Below are positions 24,800-35,659 of a DNA stretch of 64,000 nucleotides, piece by piece. The stretch covers positions 1,250,890 to 1,314,889 of the forward strand of contig CAADRB010000001.1 in NCBI GenBank assembly GCA_900708905.1, written 5' to 3'. The first letter of the stretch is position 1, and each line of letters begins with the position of its first letter. This DNA comes from Hymenolepis diminuta. Its lineage: Eukaryota > Platyhelminthes > Cestoda > Cyclophyllidea > Hymenolepididae. The notes beneath the pieces were generated by a model. That model saw only the letters and a program-made list of their open reading frames with translations. It did not search any database and was not told where the DNA came from. Position numbers and translations under genes: made by a program.

Positions 24800-25110
24800 G
24801 GTCGTTAATTCCAGGGTGATTACCGGGGAACTGGTGAAGCCTGATGTCCCAATTTTTCACTTCCTCCGTCAAGTATCTTGATTTTTTTTCTAGATTTAAA
24901 TGCAATGAAAAAATCCTGAAGATACTTTCTTAAGGTCATGGAAATTGTTAGTAATCAAAGGGGCAGCGCTTCACAAGTTCCACAGTGCCCAGCCTGGATG
25001 AATAAGTTTGAGTTAGTTTTCCATGTTATTATCTGATATTCTAACTAACTTACCTGATTTTTCAAATACCTTGATTTTCCATTTAGGAAAATAATTGACA
25101 AAAATGAACA
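24800..25110. repeat. diverged repeat unit C
   Basis: Best preserved on the right: gcgcttcacaagttccaca, acttacctga and ccttgattttcc. Compare unit A (cacaagttccgcagcgctt, cttacctgtg). In reverse sense a GTAAGT donor-like motif falls at the same place in units A and C, which could mean the unit derives from an exon on the minus strand. Confidence 0.5.
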
Positions 25111-25639
25111 GAATAAAGGACAGCTATTGAAACAGGTACAACTGATGAATAATGGGTTTTATTCAAATAAATAACTTATGACTTACTAAAAATAGCTAAT
25201 ATTTACCTTCACAAGTGCAAGTAAGTTTAATTGACAGCTTTAAAGTCATTTCCATTACACAGTAACAAGGAAGACATGCGACATTTTGACGCGAATAGAT
25301 CAATTGTGAAGTTAGTCCATCCAGGAGGTAGGAAAATTTTTTGAATTAAATATTCGTTGTCAAGTAATAGATAAAAGGTATTAAATAAAACCAAGTAAAC
25401 AAAGAGAACAATTTTTCATGATATTATACATTTTATCATCAATTATGTTTGCAAATATAATATCCTTGTTTACAAGGACCAATTTTGCAGCTTAGCAATA
25501 ATGACGCCCATACTTGATCTCACAGCTTTTATTGAAATCAGGGCTATTTTTACGGGAATAATATATTGCAAATGCGAAACGTAATTCAAATTTAATCCCA
25601 TGAGCTTGTACAAATATTGATATCAGATTTGGATCAGGT

Positions 25640-26120
25640 CGGATAACAGGAGATCAGTATCTGTCTCCCTGTAGCACTGGGGTAACTGTGCGTGTCTGCG
25701 ATTTCAGAGGTTACAGGTTTGACGTCCACGGGTGCGATGACGGCATTTGATTGGCAAGCCCTCGGAAAATGCAATTTTCCAAAAACCTTGAATATTTTTT
25801 CAATTTTATTAAGACTGAATGACAATAGATCATCAATAATAGGATCTGATATCAATACAAATTAATGCAAACAGATTTATACAGATAATACCAGGTTGGA
25901 CTCTTGAGGAAATAATAAAGCACTGTTACATCACCATTTTTACTTTCTCAATTGAGTATCTTGGTTTAATTTTTAATGAAGAAAACCTCACTGAGGACGT
26001 AAAAATTGGCTTTTGTTCGCATTCAAACATGTTCCTCAGCGCCAAACTTGGAGAAATGACCTCGAATTGATCATCTGTGTGTCCAATGTGATCACTTGGT
26101 CTTACCGCTATTGCTTAATA
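25640..26120. repeat. diverged repeat unit D with tRNA-like head
   Basis: Contains a tRNA-like head (about 25676-25740: GGGGTAACTG, GTCTGCGATTTCAGAGGTTA and GGTTTGACGTCC) like the SINE-like copies elsewhere. The unit words follow: ggcatttgattggcaagcc, gagtatcttgg, cgcattcaaac and gttcctcagcgcc. This suggests units A-D may be long, old SINE-like copies. Confidence 0.45.
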
Positions 26121-27170
26121 CTACAACTCGATAACTGGAAAATTATTAAGAAAAATATCTGGCACAATAAATCTGCATTCACTGAAATACTACGCATAGT
26201 TAACATATTGGCAAGTCGCGATATATCGAGATCATTCGCCGTTAATCGACTGGTCCGCTGTCTACCTAATTATATTCTCCAACGCTTAATGTTAATGCTA
26301 ATTCCCATCAGTTGCTGTTTCCATTTTCTCCTGCCAATCTCACCACAATTCGAAGGTATAAATAGTTGCCATATTGAACCAATAAATGTGACTTCAATCG
26401 TATCCACTCTCCGGACCTGGGCCAATATACTGTAGACACTCAGATCATAGCAGCTACAACCAGACTTCTTAACATTTCAAGAATGATAGTTGAGCTTTAT
26501 AAGAATTTCTTCACTCTCGTCTCTAAATTTTGCGTCATTGGCTAGCCAGGGCTTGAGTCATTCTCCGTATATATATAGGTCTTTGAAAGAAGATGTATTT
26601 TCTTCTTCTTCGTCGGCTTAATCTAATGGGTCATAGCAAAGTTTTAGCTCAATAGATACCAAATAATATTGCAGTAAGAGCTTAGATTAAATGAGTAAGG
26701 ATGGGATAACTACGACCTCAGCATTGATCAATGTCTTCAGAAAATAATGACATCAAATTGACAAAAGATGTCAATTTGAAACAAATTCTATTTTTCTCCA
26801 ACAACAGTAATATTTATTTTACAAAGACGCAAGCAAAACTAACTCCGAGAAGACATAAGTTCAACTGACTTCTTGACTTATGCTCATTAGAAAACCTTAC
26901 TCATTATTTTGCTAAAAATGAAAAAAAATGACAAGCCTATCCACCCTTCGCTCCCGTCCTAAATCCCCCTCTCCTCCCCTACCTGTTTTAAAATTTGGTC
27001 TTGGAAGAGTTTGAGGAATTATCAAAGAACTTCAGTTCAAAAGGGTTCTCTCTCAACTCGAACCTAAGGCAAACTATTTTCCACTACCGTTGAACCATCT
27101 AGATACAAGACTTACTGAAAATCAAAATTGCCTTCTACTGCAAGAGCATATTATGGATTTACCTTCCTTT
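26121..27170. other. intergenic, nothing recognised
   Basis: AT-rich. A 140-codon open frame (26013-26435, TTG start) straddles repeat unit D and has no recognisable motif, so I treat it as chance. The right end may hold more of the LINE relic that starts near 27170. Confidence 0.4.
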
Positions 27171-28790
27171 TAAATTGTCTTTCAGTCTTTGAATTCAAAG
27201 AGAGATCAGACAGACAGGTAAAAGTAAAGTTAAAAGCTGGTGACCTAGCACTCGGCGTCATTGGCTGTTATTCGCCATCAGACAGTTCTGACTCCTATCG
27301 ACAGAAAGGATCGTTCTACGCATACCTCATTGAACTCTTCAGGAAATCAAGCATGAAATATTGGAAATATTTATTATGAAGAAATTTAACCGCAAACTCG
27401 GACTGATTTTCATTCGGGTTCAGAGAAAAAAATCTCAAAATTTAAGGATTTCTTAGTCTCTATCAATATGATCTGAAAGTTTTGAAATCCTTCTTTGATA
27501 AGAAGACCACTTGGTGACTGACATGATTTCATTCATCAGTCGGAAGTGGAATAATTAATCTTCTTCCAGAATTAGTCTAAAATATTACCAGTCTCTGATA
27601 ATATGTGTCCTATGACTTAAAGAACCTCCGAAGTAAAGAATTTTTATATAGTGAGGCATCTCAATGAGCCGCTTCCCGAAGAGTTCGAGGCTTATAAGAC
27701 AAAACGAAGTCAAGTGACAATTCTTTTAAGATACCACAAAATGAACTTAAGAACATATTGAAAGCGTCGGAGTTCTCGTGGTAAAAGATCCACGAAAAAA
27801 CTGCAATTCTTGCGACACTTTTTTAGCTTTATTTCAAAGAAATGGGCTGATTCAACTCGTTAAAGGGTAATTATTAGAACCGTTCTTTCTCAGCACTATC
27901 CTATAATATTTAAGACTTTTCCTCTTTGCTCTTTACTGGACCTAGCAGTTTAGTGTTGTGAATCGGATCCAGCTATGGGGATTTATTATTAGCTAAAATT
28001 AAATTTTCAAATTCTACGACTCTAGGTACTAATGAAATAAGATCAGAGCATCTAAAGTGGAGAGAGAAAATTGAACACTCATTTACTTAAAGGTTTTAAT
28101 GGCTATTGGGAACCTTCTAACTTATTTTGGAAGATATGCCATCTCAAATTGAGGCTGAAGAGAGCCACTAAGTTGAGTATGTCGATGACCCGTGCATGAT
28201 GGCCAGTAGTATCTGTTGGACAAATTCATGTGTGCTTCAGTTAAGTATGGTGCGTAGATGGCTATCGAATAAACCGTGAGGGTGTATGCTAGAGGAGGTA
28301 CAGATAAACAATGGATGCCTGTCCGAAATAGCAGGATTTAAAGGAAGTAAATGCGTTCACATATCTTGGATCAGAAATTAGTTTAGATAGGATAGGGACG
28401 GTGTTATAAACTGCAACATCTGCAGAGCCGAACAGCAACTCTTAAGGCTTCGACCCATTTTAAAGTGCTCACAAATATCGGTCACAGTAAAGCAAAACTT
28501 ATCAAAATTTTCAGAGTCAATTCTCTATTTTGGTCTTTCCACTAGAGTACTAAGAGGGTCTGAAAAAACTGATTCAAGTCCCTCCCTAATGCCTCGAGAA
28601 GTCTGATCTTAGGATTACACTCTAACAGACCCATGGCAAGTGAAGATTTAGTTGTGTAGATTCCTCTGAGAAATCCAGCTGGCAAGCTTCCATGAGGGAG
28701 ACTTCCCCCTTGACTGGCAATTATTATATGAATTTCCCGGGAGGCAGTGGTCCAAATCCTAATATAAAAGTTGGGTACGAATGAATATGA
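27170..28790 (+). mobile_element. decayed LINE (non-LTR retrotransposon) relic
   Basis: Two LINE domains survive on the plus strand in broken frames. Near 27220-27400 the peptide has LGVIGCYSPSDSSDS, then FYAYLIEL and a FNRKLG remnant, as in LINE endonucleases before the GDFNA motif. Near 28170-28550 a YVDD triplet context (RT catalytic motif) is followed by VNAFTYLGSEIS and LRPILKCSQIS, the usual post-catalytic RT blocks. The endonuclease to RT distance is short, so an internal deletion is likely. Stops and frameshifts make it a dead copy. Confidence 0.72.
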
Positions 28791-30870
28791 GATGTCAATT
28801 AAATTCGACTAAAACTATAGCAGATTGTCACAGGATTAATTAAATGAGCTATCTACCTTACCTGTCTTAGCCCGTAGATGAATTAGAAGAGTCATTTGTG
28901 GAAGTGATCGCGAGTATTATCTTAAAGATCAACAGGTAGCTGATGAGGCATAGGTCAATTTTTAGATTGAATTCAAGTTTAATCAAGACTTGAGCAATGC
29001 TACTTTAAATCTTCCTCTATCTGTTATTTAATTAGGCTTATCTACTATTTAATATTGTATATAGCGGATCATTATAAGTTAAATCTGGTCAAAGTACTCT
29101 CCAGCCGATTACATTAGACCTGTTGAGCAACAGGGAAATAAAAGTGTAAGTACTCCTCCTAGAGACTTCACCGTATAACTACAAAAGAGAAGGCCTAATT
29201 TATAAGCGGGTCTTTATCAAGAAGGTGATGGCATAACTAAACTGTTATTGAGCTCCCAATTACCGAATTTGGGAAATGATGAAGTTTCCAAGGCTAAGAT
29301 TTGACCTAAACGACGAAATTATTTGTATGATGAAGACTAAATGTGTCTACTCCCCACATACCGGAACACCAGCTATAGTTAAAAGGTGTGATAAAGCGGA
29401 TAGGTGCCTGTGTGAACGTTCAGTGCCATCAAATCTTTCCAGACGCTTGTGAGATGAGAAAGCACTGGCAAATTGGTCATCACAAACGATCGGCCAATTG
29501 TAAACTTCCTCTTCCACGGATGGCTATTTTAGTACCCATGTGAAAAAAGAACTTTTGCGAATTCATGTCATCCGGTTTTTGTTTATCTGACGACAAGAAC
29601 TAGTTAAAATATGAGAAATCTGAATACGCAGACAACCTAACGATTTCAGACTTCAAACGCATTAAGGCTCTTGATTCCTCGAATTCCGCCTCTTCCTACT
29701 TTCATTAAACTGCTTTCTATGTTACTCATGATGTCTTTTGCCTTGGATTACATTGCTAATGATAACAAACCTGAAATGTATCTAGGCTGTTAACCCGTTA
29801 CCACTTTCTAGGTGACCTAGAGAGCACTAGAAAACTTTTGTAATCTACTTTAACTGTCATTTTAAAAAAAACTGACTCAAATCACCTTAAATCATTGGAA
29901 AACGCTGATGTTCGATTCGACTTCCTAACCGACCTCTGAGGTCTCCATGATCAAATGCAGAATATGAAAAGTCCGCACTCCTGCCTCCATTCAAAGCGCT
30001 TCAGGAAAATTCTGAAATTAGCAGGTACAGTCTGCTCTGAGGATCGAAAAACTACAACTAACAGACCTATGAATTATGTTATCTATCAATAGCATAATCC
30101 TAAACTAAACGAATGAGAGCGAGTTATGAAACAATGAAAGACACATAGATGTACAAGCTAAGCAAATTGTTATTCAACTACCTGTCAAGACTGAACAAAT
30201 AAGCAAATACGACTTAATATTTTTTCAAAATTTATAATACTATATAGTACAAAATGTTTGAAGACAGAGATACTTGAGTCTATCGAAATGATCGCAGGTA
30301 TTTGCTGCAATTCGCGGGTCTTTTGAGAAGATCCAAGGTGCCGAGCAAATACAAGGTCAAATGTTTAAAAACTTCAAGTAACAGATTTTGGAGTATGCCA
30401 AGATCGAAGGTAATTTCTATGTCCCTCCGCATGTTGAAAACGTTTTCCACTAGTAATCAGTTGGATCGGTGATTACAGGGTAGAGAGTAAGCTTATCCAT
30501 ATTATAACGCCACTCTTTATTATCCGTTACAGATCCTAGAGAAGAGTGAATTTGGCCGCCCGATGATATGAAAGCATCCTTGGAGGAATACTTCGACGAG
30601 TGTGCTTGAGAGATTAATTTCAAAGTTATCGGAGTTATTTATGTAGTCGCTGTAGCCGCTGCTATCCTGAATTTTCACGACCTCGTTAGGGATCCTAGGC
30701 TTCTTAGTTGATTAAGAAGATCCTCTCAAGTGCGGCTGAAAGTAGATTTTCTGCCTCGAAGATCGGTAGGAGATTCAGTATCGTAATAACACTTCCTTCA
30801 ACTGCGTTCAATCCTTCCTAGAATGACGGGAAGGACCAATTTCTATTGATATCTTCTGTCACCATTTCAG
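28791..30870. other. intergenic, nothing recognised
   Basis: No clear gene. Upstream exons of the exon at 30871 could lie here, but none could be identified by motif or strong splice context. Confidence 0.4.
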
Positions 30871-31121
30871 AAGAAGAGCACTATGAACTGATGGCAAAAG
30901 CAAGCGGTAGATATCGGAGAGTTCATACACCAGTGGGTCGTAGAATCCCTATTGATACAAGAATTCTCGGAGATGGCAATTTTTCATCAAATATGAAAAT
31001 GCGGTACCATTTGAGTTCAGAAAAGTGGTATTACCTCCCCCCCAAACAGTTTCACCAGCTCCACGGCGACACACGCATCGGAATTCACAAACCAGGTGGA
31101 TTAAAATTGGCTCTTCACTGA
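30871..31121 (+). CDS. probable terminal exon of an unrecognised gene
   Basis: An acceptor accatttcag ends at 30870 and the frame then stays open for about 83 codons to tga at 31119-31121. The peptide is evenly composed, unlike AT-rich chance frames: EEEHYELMAKASGRYRR, PVGRRIPIDTRILGDGNF, YHLSSEKWYYLPPKQFHQLH and GIHKPGG. I recognise no domain. It is basic, with several Arg pairs (RYRR, GRR). It could be the last exon of a gene whose other exons lie to the left, or a pseudogene fragment. The gene on its right (ASCC1) is convergent. Confidence 0.45.
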
Positions 31122-31645
31122 TTAAGCTAACTTAAACAAATCCCGCTTATAAAAACCCTTCATAACTTGAAGACAACAAAATATTTAAATTTAGCCATTC
31201 AGTTTCGAAATACGATAAATCTTAATATTTCTTTTATTTGGAATTACACCAATCTTAAAATTAGTAAAACAAAGAATGTTCTCAAATACAGTCAAGTCTA
31301 AAATTCTTATTCACCAAAATTTGTGAAAATAAGCTCTTAAATAAATTGACAATTTCGCTAATACGCATTTGCTCCCGTAAATATGAGACTGTGAACTTAA
31401 AATGTTCTAGAAGACAAATAATCTTTGTTGATTGAATAAATTAAATCGTGTGACTTAGTAATAAAACATAAGTTTGGAGTATATATACATATATAAGTCA
31501 AAAAGCATATTAGAAGTTGGCTCACAGACTAGCCACCTAAACGAAGCACACGCCTCCATGAACGCCGGAACAAAAAAAGAAGTCAATTATACAAAATATA
31601 ATTACAAATGATATGAAAAAGAAAACACAGGTTGACAAATCAATC
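31122..31645. other. convergent intergenic region
   Basis: Half a kilobase between two 3' ends (plus-strand exon ending 31121 and ASCC1 ending 31646). It is AT-rich and should hold both 3' UTRs. No other feature seen. Confidence 0.5.
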
Positions 31646-32026
31646 TCAAATGTTGGGCCAAGTAAGTTTAGCAATGCATGGGTAGAAGTTAGTGCCGTCA
31701 TCGTCTTCAGAACCCTCGTCTGAAATCATTTTGCACAACCGAACCTCCTCAAATCGACCATTTTCCACTAGAGACCGTGTCTCAAATGCCTGGAGGATGC
31801 CCAGTGCACAAAATGCTTCCGACGCACAGGAATCGGCACGAGAAATCGAGGCATCTAGTCGGCGAGCTTGTCTTTGGGATCGCAAGCGAGAGTTCAGGAC
31901 AGTCAGATGAAGTTTGACTGGTTCCCCTACGCGTCTGTGACCACTATGGAGTCCATTGTGAGAAAACATGTCGGCAATACCATTGGCCAGGACCTGTAGA
32001 CGACGCCCCTGGATGTTTTCGTGAAG
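31646..32026 (-). CDS. ASCC1: ASCC1 exon 2: second half of 2H phosphoesterase-like domain
   Basis: Acceptor ttttag on the minus strand precedes 32026. The exon starts LHENIQGRRLQVLANGIADM and carries the second H-x-T motif (KLHLTVLNS, His306-Thr308 of the joined protein). It includes the ALGILQAFETRSL segment that matches ASCC1 relatives near their C-terminus. Stop tga is at 31648-31646. It joins exon 1 in phase 0. Confidence 0.9.
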   Translation of the reverse strand, partial: LHENIQGRRLQVLANGIADMFSHNGLHSGHRRVGEPVKLHLTVLNSRLRSQRQARRLDASISRADSCASEAFCALGILQAFETRSLVENGRFEEVRLCKMISDEGSEDDDGTNFYPCIAKLTWPNI

Positions 32027-34786
32027 CTAAAATGTAGGAAAATAATAATGATTGCAATTAACTTGGCTTTTCCCAAATGACTACACCTTGCTTATGAAAA
32101 TACTAATCGTGTTCTATTCAGCCAAAAAATGCAGTCAAATAAGTAAAAAGGTACTGCACATCAGCTGAGAGTCTAGTTATTACTAAACACTCACAAAAGC
32201 AAGGTCTTTTCATTAATTTATGGGATAATCAACATCGAGTGATCTCGACTAATTTAAGTGACGAACGGAAAGGGAACAGCTAGCTTCCTAACTCAAATAT
32301 CGGTTATTCAACATTGAAGCCAGTTTGTAACACAAACTTCCTTTTCGACTTTAAGTCCTAATTTCTTTTGTGCTTCCCACGTTAATAATATTAAGGTTTT
32401 GGGCATTTTCTTGAAGCTGATTGTAGGGAAAATCCAACATCGTAATTAAGCTTTTACCAAATTTACCACGCCTTAGATATGAAGATCAAATCCTAATCCT
32501 ATCTTGTGACAAATTATTACCAAGTTAGAAGGACTATGCTTTCGCTTTCTAATTTAATTAACAAATAGCTTTGATCAGAGAAAGTGGGCAAAAGGAGCAA
32601 GAATGGAAGGATTTTCGGGTCAATTCCCGATTACTTGCCATTTAAGACAACTGTATATACTAACTCTTTACCTAACGTGAATATCTAATAACTTGTATGC
32701 TTTCCCATATTAAAATAATTGCCGCATTTAAGACATGAAAAGGATAGAGGTTCATTACCTGCCAAACTACACTGGTGCTCTCGAAAAATTTCAGTGAAAA
32801 ATCATTTGCAGGATACAGCTGCAGGACAGGTGAGATGGATAGTCAAGTAATTAATTTTGATCAACAAGAGTTGATATCATATGAGTTTCCGTAAATGCGA
32901 ATCCAGAATACCTTTCCTCTATCCATGTCAAACATTATCAACACTTATCTTAATGAACTAGGGAAGTTTAGGGTATGATCTGTTAGGAAATACATAACGG
33001 AACGTTCTCTCTTATCATCTTGGAAGTAAACGAGAACTGGTAAGCTCTTGGGGAGAGAAATTTGAAAGAGTACTGTCAACTCAAAGAAACACAATGTCAT
33101 AATCAAGGATTCAATCAAGAAACCAAGGAATTCTGTGACAACCATTGTATCACGACTGAAACAAGGAACAGATTTGATACCTCGTTCCCACCTTTTAAGG
33201 GNNNNNNNNNNNNNNNNNNNNNNNNNNNNNNNNNNNNNNNNNNNNNNNNNNNNNNNNNNNNNNNNNNNNNNNNNNNNNNNNNNNNNNNNNNNNNNNNNNN
33301 NNNNNNNNNNNNNNNNNNNNNNNNNNNNNNNNNNNNNNNNNNNNNNNNNNNNNNNNNNNNNNNNNNNNNNNNNNNNNNNNNNNNNNNNNNNNNNNNNNNN
33401 NNNNNNNNNNNNNNNNNNNNNNAAGTGGTGAACAAGTGAAAATAGCCAACAACTTGGTCCACTTTCCCCTATAAATTTCTTAGAGTTAAGGCCGTAAAAC
33501 TAGAAAATCCGCAAGTGCAATGTATACAAGACAGAAAAATAAACGAAAGATTATTGCCATCATTCAAGTTCTTATTTGACCATAAAATGAAAATTTGACT
33601 CATATTCCAAATTGAAACACTTAAGTGCAATGCCTTTATTATGCGTCTGTAAATGAAAATATACAATTAGACGGCTTTTACCATAGATAATGACACGTGC
33701 ATACTTCAAAAACCAGGTTCGTACTAACAAGCCACTTTTATAAGAAGAATGAGCTTTCAATATCACATTTATTAAACCAGATCCGTAGAACACAGTAAAC
33801 GAAAAAAATGCTTCAAAATAAATGAAATGCACATTCGATTATGACAAGGATACTAACATCTTACTCAAATATTGCAGTAAAATAAATGAAAGAAGGAAAC
33901 AGACATTAAGCGAAGCTTCATTAGCCTTGACGGTAAAGAATACGAGTAGAATAAAGTTTAAAAATACTAAAAGCACGTTGTAACTTACAGTCATATAGAG
34001 AACTCGAACAGACATCGGATCGTCATTCATAAGATCAACTCCACGAATAGTGAGGCAGAGAGGAGATCGATCAAAAGCCCTTCCTTCATCCGTTTTATCC
34101 ATAAAAGTGGAGAGCAACTGAGAAGCAAGTCTAACTTCCCCTTGATCTGCAAGAAATAATGTTGCAAGAGTAAAGTGAAGTTTGTGTTCGGATACGAATA
34201 AATCAGATTCTATTCCACGAAAAGTCCCAGTCTGGTCCCTTTCAGCGAGTTTCAAAACTTCATTCTTAAATGCTAAATACTTCTCTTTAATTACGTCGTT
34301 GACAACAGGTAGACAGACAAAATGAGTGGGTTTCATTTTCGGTCGAGCTTCGGAGACGATCCAAGCAATACGACGTGCAACTCCTCGAATATTAGACTCC
34401 GATTTTGCCGTAATTTTAATCTGATTGTGGGTTGATTGAACACCGGGAATATTTAACCGACAGGAAAATTCCGATTCCAGCTCCTGATGTTTAGCATGCT
34501 TGGGGCCAATTACGAATGGATAGAAAATAGGTGGAACGTGAAAATTGGCCACATAGCCACCACTTTCAGCCTTGATATCTCCTACAAAATGACAAGTTCG
34601 ATCTTTAGCAGACTCGTCTTCCGCGGTGCGCTCATTGGAATCAAAATCTTCATTCAGGTGTCCAACTGGCACCAGGAGTGGATTTGAATTTTTATCAGGA
34701 TTCTTCCGATAAAGTTTATTTCCACTTTTCACAATCGGCGGTGACAGTATGTTTTCAGTTGTATCCATGATTACGGATCCCATCAT
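31646..34786 (-). CDS. ASCC1: activating signal cointegrator 1 complex subunit 1 (gene span)
   Basis: ASCC1 is a nuclear KH plus 2H-phosphoesterase-like protein of the ASC-1 complex, linked in other animals to transcription coactivation and the ALKBH3/ASCC3 alkylation-repair response. Two exons (34786-33989 and 32026-31646) encode 392 residues, close to the usual length of about 400. Visible features are an N-terminal YRKNP motif typical of ASCC1, a KH domain (about 65-150) and an AKAP7/LigT-like domain (about 152-392) with two H-x-T motifs (His204, His306). The KH loop reads GPKH, not GxxG. An NDDP..V.VLY motif ends exon 1, as in human ASCC1. The 1.96-kb intron contains the assembly gap. Confidence 0.93.
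32027..33988 (-). other. ASCC1 intron
   Basis: Intron between the two ASCC1 exons (donor gtaagt at 33988-33983, acceptor ttttag ending at 32027). It contains 221 N, so a small exon or insertion hidden there cannot be excluded, but the flanking exons join in frame and match the family without a missing block. Confidence 0.8.
33202..33422. other. assembly gap (221 N)
   Basis: An unbroken run of N inside the ASCC1 intron. Any frame read through it is meaningless. Confidence 0.99.
33989..34786 (-). CDS. ASCC1: ASCC1 exon 1: KH domain and first half of 2H domain
   Basis: Starts ATG at 34786 (MMGSVIMD; the inner Met at 34768 is an alternative start). It contains YRKNP (residues 26-30), an acidic stretch, the KH domain with FVIGPKHAKH at 91-100, and the first H-x-T motif (HKLHFTLATL, His204). 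It ends at VLYMT before gtaagt. The continuing open frame beyond the donor is hydrophobic and intronic. Confidence 0.92.
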
Positions 34787-35487
34787 TTACAAAAGACTCC
34801 AGAGCCCAAAACATTTAAATTGCGCGGAGCGCAAAAGCAACCTTGTCTTACTCGTATAGCAGCTGTTGATTTTAGATCCTATATTTAATATCTTGTTTAT
34901 AGCAAATATTTACATTGGCGTTAATAGGACCAACAATGCATTCAATCCTTTCAATTATTACTTACAGTTAAACGCATAATTGCAATTTCAAAACTCAGTG
35001 ACGAAACAGTTTGCAAATATTTATTTTAGCCAAAAGAAAATGAGTCTATCCAGTTCAGGAAATCTTATTTTCGCGTCTTTCCCATGCGAGATGGTAAAGC
35101 ACAAGGATCATGGTTTTTACGCAGAAAACAATATTTATATACTAATTTAAGCTATATTAAATCCTTTCAACTTCATTTGAACGAGATCAGAAGTGAAATA
35201 TTGCCGAATTCAGCATTCTTCATAGGTCTTCTGAGTTAATATCAACACAATTATTCATTATCATGATAACTATGGAAATTCATTTTGAGACAATCTCATG
35301 TCCTGATTTCATTAAAAGAAACCTTAAGAACTTTAAAAAATAAGTGTAGAGAATAATTTGCATAAATTTTGAGATTCCAGTATTGGGTTGGGTTATATAG
35401 CATCTGTTTTCTTCCATCAGATGAAATGCTTTCATTCTTGTCATTATAATGGGTGTATGCATATTCACTTAATGGAATTCTATTACG
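34787..35487. other. ASCC1 upstream region
   Basis: 5' flank of ASCC1. A short GC-rich patch (gcgcggagcgc, about 34825) sits just upstream of the start. No TATA box is obvious at a fitting distance. Nothing else seen. Confidence 0.4.
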
Positions 35488-35659
35488 GTAATAACATTAA
35501 GTCTACCGGGGCCACATTGATCGAATAGGTGGAATAAGTCAAATCACTCAGGTCGCCAGATCAGTTTGGGGGTGGTAGGCAAGCCACCTCTAATTTAGTA
35601 ATAAGTGAATTAGGTTTATATACAAAACATTTCATTGTCAGACGACCATTGTCAGGTGG
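35488..35659 (+). mobile_element. MITE-like element, copy 2 (3'-truncated)
   Basis: Begins gtaataac, then ggggccacattgatcgaata, ggtggaataagtcaa and the ggtttatatacaaaacattt core, as in 60141-60471. It lacks the gctatagca end. Confidence 0.6.

Noticed and set aside
26013..26435. 140-codon plus-strand open frame
   Set aside because: TTG start, overlaps diverged repeat unit D, no motif; consistent with chance.
33062..33462. Open frames on both strands running across the N gap
   Set aside because: Most of each frame is N; they have no meaning.
33839..33988. Hydrophobic extension of the ASCC1 exon 1 frame
   Set aside because: It follows a perfect gtaagt donor, and exon 2 continues the family sequence directly; the extension is intron.
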